DNA from: Carnegiea gigantea
Taxonomy: Eukaryota; Streptophyta; Magnoliopsida; Caryophyllales; Cactaceae
NCBI GenBank assembly: GCA_029747015.1
Contig: JAKOGI010001203.1
Coordinates: 86,001-150,000 of the forward strand
Direction: 5' to 3'
DNA: 64,000 nucleotides
In this document: piece after piece, positions 47,147 to 60,221 of the stretch
Position numbering within the stretch: the stretch's first letter is position 1
Layout: the number at the start of each line of letters is the position of its first letter
The notes under the pieces: model-generated
Seen by the model: only the letters and a program-made list of their open reading frames with translations
Told to the model about the DNA's origin: nothing
The model's database searches: none
Translations under genes and position numbers: made by a program

Positions 47147-49693
47147 GTTTTTGGAAGTGATTAGAAAATATTACTCATTTAGTAGTTGCGCAAAAAAAAA
47201 AAAAGAAATGGAAGAGAGAGGAGTCAAAAAGGATGGCTTGACCCCCCAAAAAAGAAAAAGAAAAGGGGAAGGGGGCTTTATTTCACGTGATATTTATCGG
47301 TGAGTAATTTTTATTTTCCTCAACCTAAAATTGATTAGGGCAAGATGAATTTGATTATTTATGGTTGAAAATGAGAAATCAATTGATAATTGAAGCTTTG
47401 AATTTGATGTTTTAGGGTTTAGTAGATTAGAACACTAATTGCAATTGGTAGAAACCAATCCTAAAGTTTCATATATAATTGCAGCTTTTAGATTAATTGG
47501 ATTTTGTAAATTGATGGTTGTGTTGTCAATCCATCCAAATACATATAATAGTTTGGATTTTTGGGTTGATTGCTTGTATTGGAAGAACAAAATGGGGCAA
47601 AACAAGATTAATTTTCAAATTTATACAGAACCCAAGTACTCCTTGAATTTTTGTGAATTACTGGCTAAGCAAAAAATTCTGAAATTTTTACTGTAGGTTC
47701 TTCGCTATGTGTTGCAATTCTTTATAATGTTTCGTGAATGTTTAATATGTGGTTTGTGAGTTATGAAATTTTGATCAAAATTGCCCTGTTATGTGGTGTG
47801 AAAATTCGGATGATGTTTGAATTACTCTGAATCATTGGGTTGGAGAAAAATTGTAAAAATTTTACTGTATAATATAAATGTTATTGGACAATTTTACGTA
47901 AAGTTTCATGAATTTTGGATGTTTAATTCATGAGTTACGAATTTTCGATTAGAACTGTCACGTTTTAATTAGTGCCAATTTTGGTTGCTGTTTGAATTTT
48001 CTGGCAATTATTCGCTTGGCCTAAAATTTTGGAATTTTCGTATAGGTTCGCTACAATGTCTGTAAATTTTATGGAAATTTTCATGAATTTTAGGAGTGTG
48101 CTTCATAAGTTATGGATTTTTGATTGCAACTGTTTTGTTTCAACATATAACTTCGAGTGTTGTTTCAATTTTTATGAAGGATTGGATTATTGGAAAATTT
48201 TGAAAATTATATGCTATATTGTTCTTGATATTTAGTATTTTTATGCAGCGTTTCGTAAATTTTGGATATGAGGTCTTTGCGTTATAAATTTCGAGTAATT
48301 GGCATATTTAGTGTAATTCCGGGTTGTTCGTATGCACAGATTATATATTGATCATGTTTGTGATGACTTTGGGCGTTGAAATAGTAAGTTATTGTTGTGG
48401 ATTCTTGGAAGGTTGTGAAAATTGTTTTGGGTGGAATTAAGCCTTATTTTGATTATATTTTTGTTAATTTTGTGAAATTGAGCTTCTTTGAAAATAAAAA
48501 GGTGATTATATGGATTATACGATTTCAATGAGTTGATTTCCCCTAAACTAAAAAGGCTTGCATTCAGTCAAGGACATATGATATGTTATGAAATTGGTTT
48601 TGGCACTTTGGATACGTTATGAAATTGGTTTTGACTTGGATTGGGACTTTGGGTATGATATGAAATTGGTTTTGCTTTGGATTTGGACTTAGTTTTGGAT
48701 TTGAAGAATCATTCAGGATATTTACGAAATTGTGATCGATTCGAACCATATGTGTGATTGATAAGTACGTTTAAAAAAATATATTGCGTTTAAGGCACGT
48801 ATGTGGACTTTTGAATGGAATATGCTTTATGTATGTGTTAAGTATGGTTACGGGCGGGCCATTAGCTTGATTGAGTAGGCTTTTCTTTCTTTTGGACTTC
48901 AATGAGGATTAGAAGCCCAAAGGGCATGGTTGGTATGGAACAACCATGGTTAGTTTAGTGAATAGACTAACGGCAGAGTTTGTTCAGGGACTTAAGTGAA
49001 AACGAGAGTCCTTGAAACGTACCTGGTATGGGACAGGTATGATTAAGTTAGTCTAATTACCTACCTCATAACAAATATGTGTGTGTTTGTGAAGTTTGGG
49101 AACACGTTGGATATGAAATATATGAGTTTATTTCAATTTCTGGAACATAAGCATGTTCTCTTATCGCCTTCTATATGATATATGATATGTTCTATCTATA
49201 TGTCATAAGTTACGTATATTATGTGATTATGTGTTAACCGATTAATATGTAAAGTGTAACAACGAGGAAGGTAAGGGTTATTTACTGGACTCGGGGAGCT
49301 CATGACCTCACTATTTTTCAGGTTTTGGAAACAAAAAGGGATCGTAAGAGCCATAAGAAAGCTAGCCAGCTGTGAAACACTTTTGAAAAGCCTAAATGGG
49401 AATCATTGTATTTTTATATTATGGGTTATGTTTAGTGAATACAGTTCTGAATGTTTTTTTTTTTGGATATTTATATGTGTAAGAACATTATGAACATTGT
49501 TTAAGTATGTATGTAATTCATGTTTAGATTGACCCTCCCGAACTCTAGTTAAATTTCGATAAGAGCTTCCGCTATGGTCACCAATTAAAAGGTTAATTAT
49601 GGTTAACAAGTTTAGGTAGTCTTGTGGGCATTCTTAATCGCAAACATTCACGGTTGCGACGAGTCCGCCCCCTTTCGGCATGAGGACATTACA
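46982..49693 (+). repeat. Array LTR 8, 2712 bp, lacking the GAA block; contains the duplication junction
   Basis: Starts TGTAACGCCCCG. At 47298/47299 the sequence jumps from ATTTATC to GGTGAGTAAT. This removes the (GAA)n and its flanks (164 bp when measured in LTR 7). It carries a (GTT)n(ATT)n run at 47090-47145. From about 49327 onward it matches the end of LTR 6 rather than LTR 7 or the array end, marking the edge of a roughly 10.5 kb duplicated block. Confidence 0.85.
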
Positions 49694-49914
49694 GAAGTGG
49701 TATCAGAGCAATAATCCTGCCATCTCGAACCATATAGGGCTTGTATGCGCATGTGCTTGACTATCTATTTGATGATGTGTATCTATGGATTCTGTTACCT
49801 TACGTGGATTTATGTGACCTGAGTTTGCATGTGGATTTGTTTGACATGAAATTCCGGATTAGAAAATTGGCGATGGTAAGTTTCGAAGACGAACTTATTT
49901 TAAGAGGGGAAGGA
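49694..49914 (+). mobile_element. Array internal region 8, 221 bp (duplicate of region 6)
   Basis: PBS TGGTATCAGAGC at 49698-49709. PPT AAGAGGGGAAGGA before 49915. Length differs from 223 only by scattered one-base indels. Confidence 0.85.
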
Positions 49915-51988
49915 TGTAACGCCCTGAAATTTTTTGTTACTTATTTGTATTATGCGCAATATGTAATTATGTGTGTATTGTATGCATTTTATTTTAGGCA
50001 CATGTAGGCTGTTTTATGTTCTTATTATATTATGTTTTTGGAGTGATTAGAAAATATTACTCATTTATAATTGCGCAAAAAAAAGACAAAAAGAAACGGA
50101 AGAAGAGGAGTTCAAAAAAAATGCTTGACCCCCCAAAAAAAAGAAAAAGAAAAGGGGAAGGGGGTTTATTTCACGTGATATTTATCAAAAAGGGGGAGGG
50201 GTCTGTTTTCTCTCACCCAAAACACACGCACAGCCGAGAGGGAACGAGAGGAAGAGAGAGGAGAGAAAGAAGAAGAAGAAGAAAAGAAGAAGAAGAAGAA
50301 GAAGAAGAAGAAAAAGAAGAAGAAGAAGATTAGGGCTTTTGGTTTTGAAATCAAATTCAAGGTGTAATTCTTATTTTTTCTCAACCTCAAATTGATAGGG
50401 CAAATGAATTTGATTATTTATACTTGAAAATGAGAAATCAATCGATAATTGAAGCTTTGAATTTGATGTTTTAGGGTTTAGTAGATTAGAACACTAATTG
50501 CAATTGGTGGAAACCAACCCTAAGTTTCATACTTAATTGTAATTTTTTTAGATTAATTGGATTTTGTAAATTTGGTCGTGTTGTGATCCATCCAAATACA
50601 TATTATAGTTTTGGATTTTTGGGTTGATTGCTTGTATTTGAAGAACAAAATGGAGGAAAACAAGATTAATTTTCGAATTTATACAGAAACCTAGGTACCA
50701 CTTGAATTTTTGTGAATTAGTGGCTAAGCAAAAATCCTGAAATTTTTTACTGTAGATTCTTCGCTATGTGTTGCAATTCTTTGTAATGTTTCGTGAAATG
50801 TTTGATATGTGTTTGTGAGTTATGAATTTTTGATCGAACTGCCTTGTTATGTTGGTGTGCAACTTCGGATGATGTTTGAATTACTGTGAATCATTGAGTT
50901 AGAGAAAAATTGTACACATTTTACTGCATATGATAAATGTTATTGGGTAATTTAAGGTAAAGTTTCATGAATTTTGGATGTTTAATTCATGGTTATGAAT
51001 TTCTTCTGATTAGAACTGTCATGTTTTAGTTAGTGCCAATTTTGGTTGCTTTTGAATTTTCTGGCAATTATTTGCTTGGCCTAAAATTGTAAAATTTTTA
51101 ATATAGGTTGCTATGTAATGTCTGTAAATTTTGTGGAAATTTCATGAATTTTAGGAGTGTGCTTCATGAGTTATGGATTTTGGATTGCAACTGTTCTGTT
51201 TCAACATATAACTTCAAGTGTTGTTTCAATTTTTTTATGAAGGATTGGATTATTGGAAAATTTTGAAAATTATATGGTATATTGTTCTTGATATTTGGTA
51301 TTTTTATGCAGCATTTCGGTGAATTTTGGATTTGAGGTCTTTGCGTTATAATTTTCTGAGTAAATTGGCATATTTAGTGTATTCGGGCTGTTCGTATGCA
51401 CAAATTAATATTGATCATGTTTCTGTTTGATTTGAGGCGTTGAAATAGTAAGTTATTGTTATGGATTATTGAAGCTTGTAAAAATTATTTCGGGTGGAAT
51501 TACGTCTTATTTTGATTATATTTTTTGTTAATTTTGTGAAATTGGGCTTCTTTCGAAATAAAAAGGTGATTATATGGATTGTACGATTTCAATGTGTTGA
51601 TTTCCCCTAACCTAAAAAGGCTTGCATTCAGTCAAAGGACATATGATATTCTATGAAATGGTTTTGGCACTTTGGATACATTATGAAATTGGTTTTGACT
51701 TCGATTGGACTTTGGATATGATATGAATGATCGGTTTTGGTTTGGATTTGGACTTAGTTTTGGATTTGAAGAATCATTCAGGTATTTATGAAATTGTGAT
51801 TGATTTGAGCCATATGTGTGGACCTATAAATAATATTAAGAAATGTATTGTGTTTAAAGCACGTAATGTGGAATTTGAATGGAATATACTTTATGTATGC
51901 ATTAAGCATGGTTACGGGCGAGCCATTAGGCATGATTTAGGAGGCTTTGCTTTCGTTTGGACTTCAATAAGGATTAAGAGCCCAAAGG

Positions 51989-54900
51989 TGATGGAAATCC
52001 CTCCATCCCTTTTGTTTAAAGAATCAAATCAATTAGGTAAGCTCAATACGCTGGTTTAAGGATGAATAAATCATCCAAGTTTTGTTTAAACATTGAAACT
52101 GCAGGGCAAAGGGTTAATTCCAGCAGCTAACCCATTTTTGTGTGCTTAATTTCTCAAAGATACTAAGGATTTTACGTCTAATATTTTTTGATGGATTCGA
52201 AGATCAAGATGTTAGCTTTCCAACAAATCAAGTTTCATCCAATTTGGACTTATTTGGTCGTTCAAATCAGCAATTAAACCAAGGTGTCAAAACTCCCCAG
52301 CAGGGCCAGGATGACCCGGTTTTGTTCTTTTTATTTCTTCAATATAGTTTGGTTTAAGTCTTGTATTTTTACATATTTGGGTCCCCAAGATCTTAGCTTT
52401 CATTTCCAATTGGAATTACCAGATTCGGAGTTCAATTGGTTAGTGAATTAAGCTAATTAGTAAGCCTGTGCTGTTTTGGAGTCAATCTGCACGGTTTTTG
52501 GGAATCAGGCTGATTCAAGGGGCAAATGACGTCCAATTGCTATGATTCAAAATAAGGGTAAATCTAGACATCTTAAGGTTTCCATCCATGCAAGAAATGT
52601 AGCAATTAGTCAGGCAGTTGATGTGTCAAGCATGTGGATAATTGAGACAGAAAACCGACTGTTGACACCTGGTTACTTAGCAGGTTTTTCCTCCTTCAAG
52701 GGGTTGCTTAAGGTGTAAGCTTGCCTACTTGGTCAAATTGAGCGCTTGGTAAGCTGACCACTCAGCCACATAGGAGAAAAACACGTGGAGCATGAGAAGA
52801 AGACATTTTGCAAGCATGTATCGGCCACCACCAAACACATGTCAAGCTCGCAATTCAGCAGCCTTTTGCTAGGTGGGCAGCCGTGTATCTTTGCCCTTCC
52901 AAGGAAGGAAAATGAGTCACAATTATGCTTCGAATATTAAGAAAGTCTTAGATAAGTAAACTTGTGTATTAAGCTTGATTAGGTACTTTTACTTTGTTTT
53001 AGTTTAACCTGAAGTGTGCTTAGCTAACTATACCTTTTCCTTTAGATTAAAGGTTGTTTCATGACTTTAGTGTCTATATAAGGCTGTTACTTCTCCTTCA
53101 TGAATCAGATTTTGATTAAAACTTTGAGAAAAGATTTGTGTCTTGAGTTCCTCTTAAAACTTCACTTGCTTATCCTTATTAGGCCGATTAAGGTGGTGTT
53201 CAAGTGAGTCTTAATCATATTAGGTGGTGTATCTTATCCTAATCAAAGATTAAGGGCCCTAAGCTAAGTGATTAGTGGTGTATCTTATCTAATCAAAAGG
53301 CTTAGAAATATCCATTTCATTGAATTCACTTAAAGTTCATGAAGTTAGCTTTGGGTTCCTTAAACCAAAGCTCTCCTTTTTCATGTTCTAATCAGTGAAC
53401 TTCATTCCTCTCTTCTCTTTTTTTTCTATTTCATTTTCAAGCTTAATCAAGGACAAGAATTCTGGCTTTGATTCAGTTTTGAGCCCAAACACAAAAGCCA
53501 TCCAAACCGTAAAATCACAATTAGGCGTGCTTAGGCAGAAGTTTGGCACGGCCACACCGTTCCTTAAGCACGACCGTGCCCCCTTGGTTTCGTGAGTTTT
53601 CCACTATTTTGGTTGTGTTCTTGTCGTAAGTTGGCTTGGGTTGTTTCTACCCTTGAGACTTACATCATTTTTGGTATCAGAGCAAGTTCAGATCCTTGCA
53701 TGAACCCCACGCTCCCAAATTAAATCCAAACACAAACAGCCTACTTACGTTTCAAATCAATCCACAAAAAAACCCTAGACTCATCCTTCATGCCATCTTC
53801 AATGAACTTGGAGAAAGAACTAGCTTTTATTTGATATTGGATATGCTTGCTTTGCAATTCCAAATTTCATGGCGAAAAGGAAGAGCTCATAGGTTGGTTA
53901 TCTAAGGTGGAACGAGTTTTTACTTGTTGTATCCTTAATGACCAAAAGAAGTTCGAAAATGGTTATTTCAAGATTGAGAGGTGTGTGCACTTCAGTGGTG
54001 GAATAATTAAAGTTTTGAGCGAAAAAAGAGGGAAAAGAGAAGGTGAGAACTTGGAAGAAATTGAGTAGTAAGTTGAAGGGTTCCTTTTACCCATCCACTT
54101 ACATGCCATGAAAGAAGTATTTCCATTAAGCTCACGGGTTCATTTCTTTCCACCACATAAAAAAAACCAACCCCACAAATGAGCTTTCCCCCACAACTTA
54201 GGAGGTGTCTCAAGTGCCAAGGGCTTGGACACTTAGCCATGGATTCCCAAACAACAAGGTCATTACCCTTGGAAGAAAGGAAAGCCGTGAGAGAGGAGGA
54301 AAATCAGAGGAAAAAGAAGATGCCATTGGTGGAAGAACCGAAGGAGGTCGAATTAGAGGAGGAATAAGAAGAGGAAGTTGAAAACCATGATGGAGATTCA
54401 TCTTGAAGAAGTCATGGTAGAAGCTGATGAAGGCTCCTATGCTCTCCATTCCACTCACCCCCACCAAAAGTATGGAGCAATCAAAGATTCTCTATCTCTT
54501 GTGAACCATCAACCTTTTTCCCACTCCACCCACACCCAAGACACTCAACAAACCTTCTGTCAAAATTCCAAACCATTACTTACAACTCCTAATCTTGAAT
54601 TAAGAGTAGTTGAGGAAGTGGTTCATGATATGTTCAAAGAGTCCCTTAAGTCCACATTCAAATCAGTAAGGGACATAAAAAAAAGAGTCTCTAAGTTCAA
54701 AGAGACTTGTTTTCATGGTTGATTTTATTCAACCAGAATGAAAAAAGAGGAGTTCATTACCTACTATGATTTGAGGGCAAATCATTTTTAACAAGGGGAG
54801 TATGATGGAAATCCCTCCATCTCTTTGTTTTAAAAGAATCAAATCAATTAGGTATCTTAATATGCTGGTTTAAGGATGAATAAATCATCCAAGTTTTGTT

Positions 54901-56483
54901 TAAACATTGAAACTGCAGGGCAAGGGTTAAATCCAGCAGCTAACCCGTTTTGTGTGCTTAATTTCTCAAAGATAAGGATTTAAGGGTCTAATATTTTTTG
55001 ATGGATTTGAAGGTCAAGATGTTAGCTTTCCAACAAATCAAGTTTCATCCAATTTGGACTTCATTTGGTCGTCAAATCAGCAATTTAAACCAAGGTGTCA
55101 AAACTGCCCAGCAGGGCCTAGGATGAACCCGGCTTTGTTCTTTTATTTCTTATGATATAGTTTGTTTAAGTCTTGATTTTTACATATTTTGGGTCCCCAT
55201 GATCTTAGCTTTCATGTACAATTGGAATTACCAGATTCGGAGTTCAATTGGTTAGTGAATTAAGCTAATTAGTAAACCTGTGCTGTTTTGGAGTCCAATC
55301 TGCACGGTTTGGGAATCAGGCTGATTCAAGGGCAAATGACGTCCAATTGCTATGATTCAAAAAGGAGGGTAATCTAGACATCTTGAGGTTTCCATCCATG
55401 TAGAAACGTAGCAATTAGTCATCATTTGAGTGTCAAGCATGTGTGACAATGAGGCAGAAACCGGTTGCTTGACACCCGGTTACTTAGCCTAGTAGTTTTC
55501 CTCCTTCAAGGGGTTTGCTTAAGGTGTAAGCTTGCCTACTTGGTCAAATTGAGCTGCTTGGTAAGCTGCCACTCAGCTACTGGAGAAGACACGTGGAAGC
55601 ATGAAGAAGAAGACATTTTGCAAGCTGTATTCGGCCACCACCAGCACACATGTCAAGCGAATTCAGCAGCCCTTTTGCTAGGTGCAGCCGTGATCTTTGC
55701 CCTCCAAGGAAGGAAAATGAGTCACAAATTATCCTTAGATATTAAGAAAGGTCTAGGATAAGTAAAACTTATGTAATTAAGCTTGATTGTACCGGTTTTA
55801 CTTTGTTTTAGTTTAAACCTTGTATAATGTGCTTAGTAGACTAATACCTTTCCTCCTTAGAGGAAAAGTTGTTTCATGACTTTGGCTATATAAGGCCGTG
55901 TAATTCTCACCATGAATCAGATTTTGAGTTTAAAATTGAGAAAAGACTTGTGTCTTGATTCCTCTAAACACTTAACTTGCTTATCCTTAATTAAGCCGAT
56001 TAAGGTGGTGTCGCAAGTGAGTCTTAATCATTGATTAGGTGGTGTATCTTATCCTAATCAAAGATTAAGGGCCCTAAGTAAGTGATTAGTGGTGTATCTT
56101 ATCTAATCACAAGCTTAGACTATCCAGATTCCATTGATTCACTTAAATTTCATGAAGTTAGCTTGGTTCCTTAAACCAAAGCTCTCCTTTTTTCATGTTC
56201 TAATCAGTGAACTTCATTCCTCTCTTCTCTTTTTTCTATTTCATATTCATTTCAAGCTTAATCAAGGCAAGAATCTTGCTTTGATTCAGTTTTGAGCCCA
56301 AACACAAAAGCCATCTCAAAACCGTAAAAATCACAAACTTAGGCGTGCTTAGGCAGAAGTTTGGCACGGCCACCCGTTTCCTTGAGCACAACCGTTGCCC
56401 CTTTGGTTGTGAGTTTCCACTTGTTTTGTTGTGTTCTTATTGTAAGTTGGCTTGGGTTGTTCCTACCCTTGAGACTTACATCA
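51989..56483 (+). mobile_element. Second copy of the nested gag-only LTR element, indel-ridden
   Basis: It sits at the same position in the array unit, with the same left target duplication AAAGG (51984-51988), as the element at 41383. The right flank is AAGGG with a missing A. LTRs at 51989-53667 and 54803-56483; PBS at 53672-53683. Identity of insertion site proves it is a duplicate of the 41383 copy, not an independent insertion. Confidence 0.9.
53800..54722 (+). pseudogene. Gag-like frame of the duplicated nested element, shredded by indels
   Basis: Corresponds to 43238-44248, but the frame changes repeatedly (open pieces 53696-53905, 53847-54068, 54179-54367, 54378-54722). The zinc-knuckle segment RRCLKCQGLGHLAMD is kept at about 54200-54245. 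The frameshifts are most likely sequence errors. Confidence 0.7.
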
Positions 56484-57258
56484 AAGGGCATGGTTAGTAT
56501 GAGACAACTATGGTTAGTTTTAGTCAATAGACTAACGGTAGAGTTTGTTCAGAGACATAAGGCGAAGACGAGAGGTTTGAATGTACCAGGCATGGGACAG
56601 GTACGACTAAATTAGTCTAATTGCCCTACCCCATAACATATATGTGTGTGTTGTGAAGTTCGGGAACACATTAGATATGACAATATATGACTTTATTTCA
56701 ATTTCTCTGGAACATAAGCATGTTTCTTATCGCTTTCTATATGCTATATGATATGTTCTGTCTATATGCCATAAGTTACGTGCATTATGTGATTATATAT
56801 TAACCGATTAATGTGCAAAGTGTAACAATGGGGAAGGTAAGGGTTATTCACTGGTCTCGGGAAGCTCATGACCTCACCATTTTTCAGGTTTTGGAAGCCA
56901 AAAGGGATCGTAAGAGTATTAAGAAAGCTAGCAGCTGTGAACACTTTTGAAGAAACCTCGCTGGGGAATGCAGGCCTCATTGTATGTTTATGTTAGGGCT
57001 ATGGTTTAGTGAATACGTTCTGAATATTTTTTGGGTATTACATATGTGTAAGAACATTATGGATATGGTTTAAGTATGTACGTAATTCATGTTTTAGATT
57101 GACCCTCCTGAACTCTGTTTAGATTTAAATAAGAGCTTCCGCTGTTGTCACCTATTAAAAGGTTAATTATGGTTGAGAAGTTTAGATAGACTTGTGGGCA
57201 TTCTTATCGAACATTCACGGCGCTGACGCGTCCGCCCCCTTTCGGGCGAGGCATTACA

Positions 57259-57486
57259 GAAAGTGGTTATTAGAGCAATAATCCTGCCACGTCAGGACCT
57301 ATAGGACTTTGTGTGCGCATCGTGTGCTGACTATCTGTTTGATGATTGTGTATCTATGGGATTCTGTACCTTACATTTGTTTTATGTGACCTGAGTTGCA
57401 ATGTGGATTTGTTTGACATGAAAATTCCGATTAGAAAATTGGAATGGTAAGTTTCAAAGGCGAAACTTATTTTAAGAGGGGAAGGA
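57259..57486 (+). mobile_element. Array internal region 9, 228 bp (duplicate of region 7)
   Basis: The PBS is altered by an inserted T (GTGGTTATTAGAGC). The PPT AAGAGGGGAAGGA ends at 57486. The extra bases are single-base insertions. Confidence 0.85.
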
Positions 57487-60221
57487 TGTAACGCCCCGAA
57501 ATTTTTGTTACTTATTTTGTATTATGCGCAATATGTAAATTATGTGTATATTGTATGCATTTTATTTTAGGCACATGTGCGTTTTATGTTATTGTTGTTG
57601 TTGTTGTTGTTTTGTTATTATTATTATTATTTTATTATTATTATTATTATGTTTTTGGAAGTGATTAGAAAATATTACTCATTTAGTAGTTGCGCAAAAA
57701 AAAAAAAAAGAAATGGACGAGAGAGGAGTCAAAAAGGATGGCTTGACCCCCCAAAAAGAAAAAGAAAAGGGGAAGGGGGCTTTATTTCACGTGATATTTA
57801 TCGGTGAGTAATTTTTATTTTCCTCAAACCTAAAATTGATTAGGGCAAGATGAATTTGATTATTTATGGTTGAAAATGAGAAATCAATTGATAATTGAAG
57901 CTTTGAATTTGATGTTTTAGGGTTTAGTAGATTAGAACACTAATTGCAATGGTAGAAACCAATCCTAAAGTTTTCATATATAATTGCAGCTTTTTTGTAG
58001 ATTAATTGGATTTTTGTAAATTGGATGGTTGTGTTGTCAAGTCCATCCCAATACATATAATAGTTTGGATTTTTGGGTTGATTTGCTTGTGATTGGAAGA
58101 ACAAAATGGGGCAAAACAAGATTATTTTCAAATTTATACAGAACCCAAGTACTCCTTGATTTTTGTGAATTAACTGGCTAAGCAAAAATTCTGAAATTTT
58201 TACTGTAGGTTCTTCGCTATGTGTTGAATTCTTTATAATGTTTCGTGAATGTTTAATATGTGGTTTGTGAGTTATGAAATTTGATCAAAATTGCCCTTTA
58301 TGTGGTGTGAAAATCGGATGATGTTTGAATTACTCTGAATCATTGGGTTGGAGAAAAATTGTAAAAAATTTTACTGTATAATAAAGTATAAATGTTATTG
58401 GCACAATTTTACGTAAAGTTTCATGAATTTTGGATGTTTAATCATGAGTTACGAATTTTCGATTAGAACTGTCACGTTTTTAATTAGTGCCAATTTTGGT
58501 TGCTGTTTGAATTTTCTGGCAATTATTCGCTTGGCCTAAAATTTTTGGAATTTTCGTATAGGTTTCGCTACAATGTCTGTAAATTTTTATGGAAATTTTC
58601 ATGAATTTTAGGAGTGTGCTTCATATAAGTTATGGATTTTTGATTGCAACTGTTTTGTTTCAACATATAACTTCGAGTGTTTGTTTCAATTTTATGAAGG
58701 ATTGGATTATTGGAAAATTTTGAAAATTATATGCTATAATTGTTCTTGATATTAGTATTTTTATGCAGCGTTTCGTAAATTTTGGATATGAGGTCTTTGC
58801 GTTATAAATTTCGAGTAATTGGCATATTTAGTGTAATTTTCCGGGTTGTTAGTATGCACAGATTATATATTGATCATGTTTGTGATGGACTTTGGGCGTT
58901 GAAATAGTAAAGTTTTATTGTTGTGGATTCTTGGAAGGTTGTGAAAATTGTTTTGGGTGGAATTAAGCCTTATTTTGATTATATTTTTGTTTAATTTTGT
59001 GAAATTGAGCTTCTTTTGAAAAATAAAAAGGTGATTATATGGATTATACGATTTCAATGAGTTGATTCCCCTAACTAAAAAAGGCTTGCATTCAGTCAAG
59101 GACATATGATAGTTATGAAATTGGTTTTGGCACTTTGGATACGTTATGAAATTGGTTTTTTTGACTTGGATTGGGACTTTGGGTATGATATGAAATTGGT
59201 TTTGCTTTGGATTTGGACTTAGTTTTGGATTTGAAAATCATTCAGGATATTTACGAAATTGTGATCGATTCGAACCATATGTGTGATTGATAAGTACGTT
59301 TTAAAAAAATATATTGCGTTTAGGCACGTATGTGGACTTTTGAATGGAATGCTTTATGTATGTGTAAGTATGGTTACGGGCGGGCCATTAGCTGATTGAG
59401 TAGGCTTTTCTTTCTTTGGACTTCAATGAGGATTAGAAGCCCCAAAGGGCATGGTTTGGTATGGAACAACCATGGTTAGTTTAGTGAATAGACTAACGGC
59501 AGAGTTTGTTCAGGGACTTAAGTGAAAACGAGAGTCCTTGAAACGTACCTGGTATGGACAGGTATGATTAAGTTAGTCTATTACCTAACCTTCATAACAA
59601 ATATGTGTGTGTTTGTGACGTTTGGGAAACGTTGGATATGAAATATATGAGTTTATTTCAATTTCTGGAACATAAAGCATGTCCCCTCTTATCGCCTTCT
59701 TATGATATATGATATGTCTATCTATATGTCATAGTTACGTTTATTATGTGATTATGTGTTAACCGATATTAATATGTAAAGTGTAAACAAAGAGAAGGTA
59801 AGGGTTATTTACTGGACTCGGGAGCTCATGACCTCACTATTTTTAGGTTTTGGAAGCAAAAAGGGATCGTAAGATCATTAAGAAAGCTAGCCAGCTGTGA
59901 AACACTTTTGAAGAACCTAGTTTGGAAATACAGGCCTCATTGTATGTTTATGTTATGGGTTATATTTAGTGAATACAGTTCTGAATGTTTTTTTGGGATT
60001 ACATATGTGTAAGAACATATATAGAACGGTTTAAGTATGTATGTAATGCATGTTTTAGATTTAACCCTCCCGAAGTCTAAATTAGATTTCGATAAGAGCT
60101 TCTGCTGTTATCACCTATTAAAGGATTAATTATGGTTAAAAAGTTTAGATAGCCTTGTGGTGTTCTTATCGAACATTCACGGCTGCTGACGCATCCGCCC
60201 CTTCGTTCGGGGGGCGTTACA
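57487..60221 (+). repeat. Array LTR 10 (duplicate of LTR 8 plus the true array end), 2735 bp
   Basis: Starts TGTAACGCCCCG, lacks the GAA block as LTR 8 does, and ends GGCGTTACA followed by CTGTA, the right copy of the array-flanking target duplication. The last 360 bp (59857-60221) are not part of the duplicate and are the real array terminus, though also indel-rich. Confidence 0.85.

Larger units (their letters stand above)
49915..57258 (+). repeat. Array LTR 9 (duplicate of LTR 7), interrupted by the duplicated nested element
   Basis: Starts TGTAACGCCCTG as in LTR 7 and ends GGCATTACA. It contains (GAA)n at about 50265-50330 and the nested element 51989-56483. Confidence 0.85.
49327..59856 (+). 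repeat. Indel-rich duplicate of about 38734-49326, probable assembly artefact
   Basis: This block repeats the order LTR 6 end, internal 6, LTR 7 with nested gag-only element, internal 7, LTR 8, base for base except for very many single-base insertions and deletions. Examples: the nested element shrinks from 4598 to 4495 bp, its LTRs from 1721 to about 1680 bp, and internal regions become 221 and 228 bp. Substitutions are comparatively rare. This error style is typical of unpolished long reads. A genuine recent segmental duplication is the alternative. Coding frames intact in the first copy are shredded here. Confidence 0.8.
18755..60221 (+). mobile_element. Tandem array of a minimal LTR retroelement: ten LTRs and nine short internal regions
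   Basis: Repeats of about 3.03-3.08 kb run head to tail. Each comprises an LTR of about 2.8 kb, beginning TGTAACGCC (or variants) and ending ...GCATTACA, followed by an internal region that starts GAAAG-TGGTATCAGAGC (PBS) and ends in a purine tract like AAGAGGGGAAGGA directly before the next TGTAAC. Seven internal regions are exactly 223 bp. No gag or pol sequence exists in the units. The outer flanks are CTGCA (18750-18754) and CTGTA (60222-60226), a 5 bp target duplication with one change. The GAAGACGAAAC motif before the PPT resembles Ty3/gypsy chromoviruses (Tekay/Del type), so the progenitor is inferred to be a non-autonomous derivative of that group. Confidence 0.9.

Noticed and set aside
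18755..60221. Classical centromeric or subtelomeric satellite
   Set aside because: The period is about 3 kb and each unit has LTR ends, PBS and PPT, so it is a retroelement tandem, although it could in time behave like a satellite.
18755..60221. Ten independent solo-LTR or element insertions
   Set aside because: No target duplications at internal junctions and constant 223 bp spacers; only the outermost ends show a duplication.
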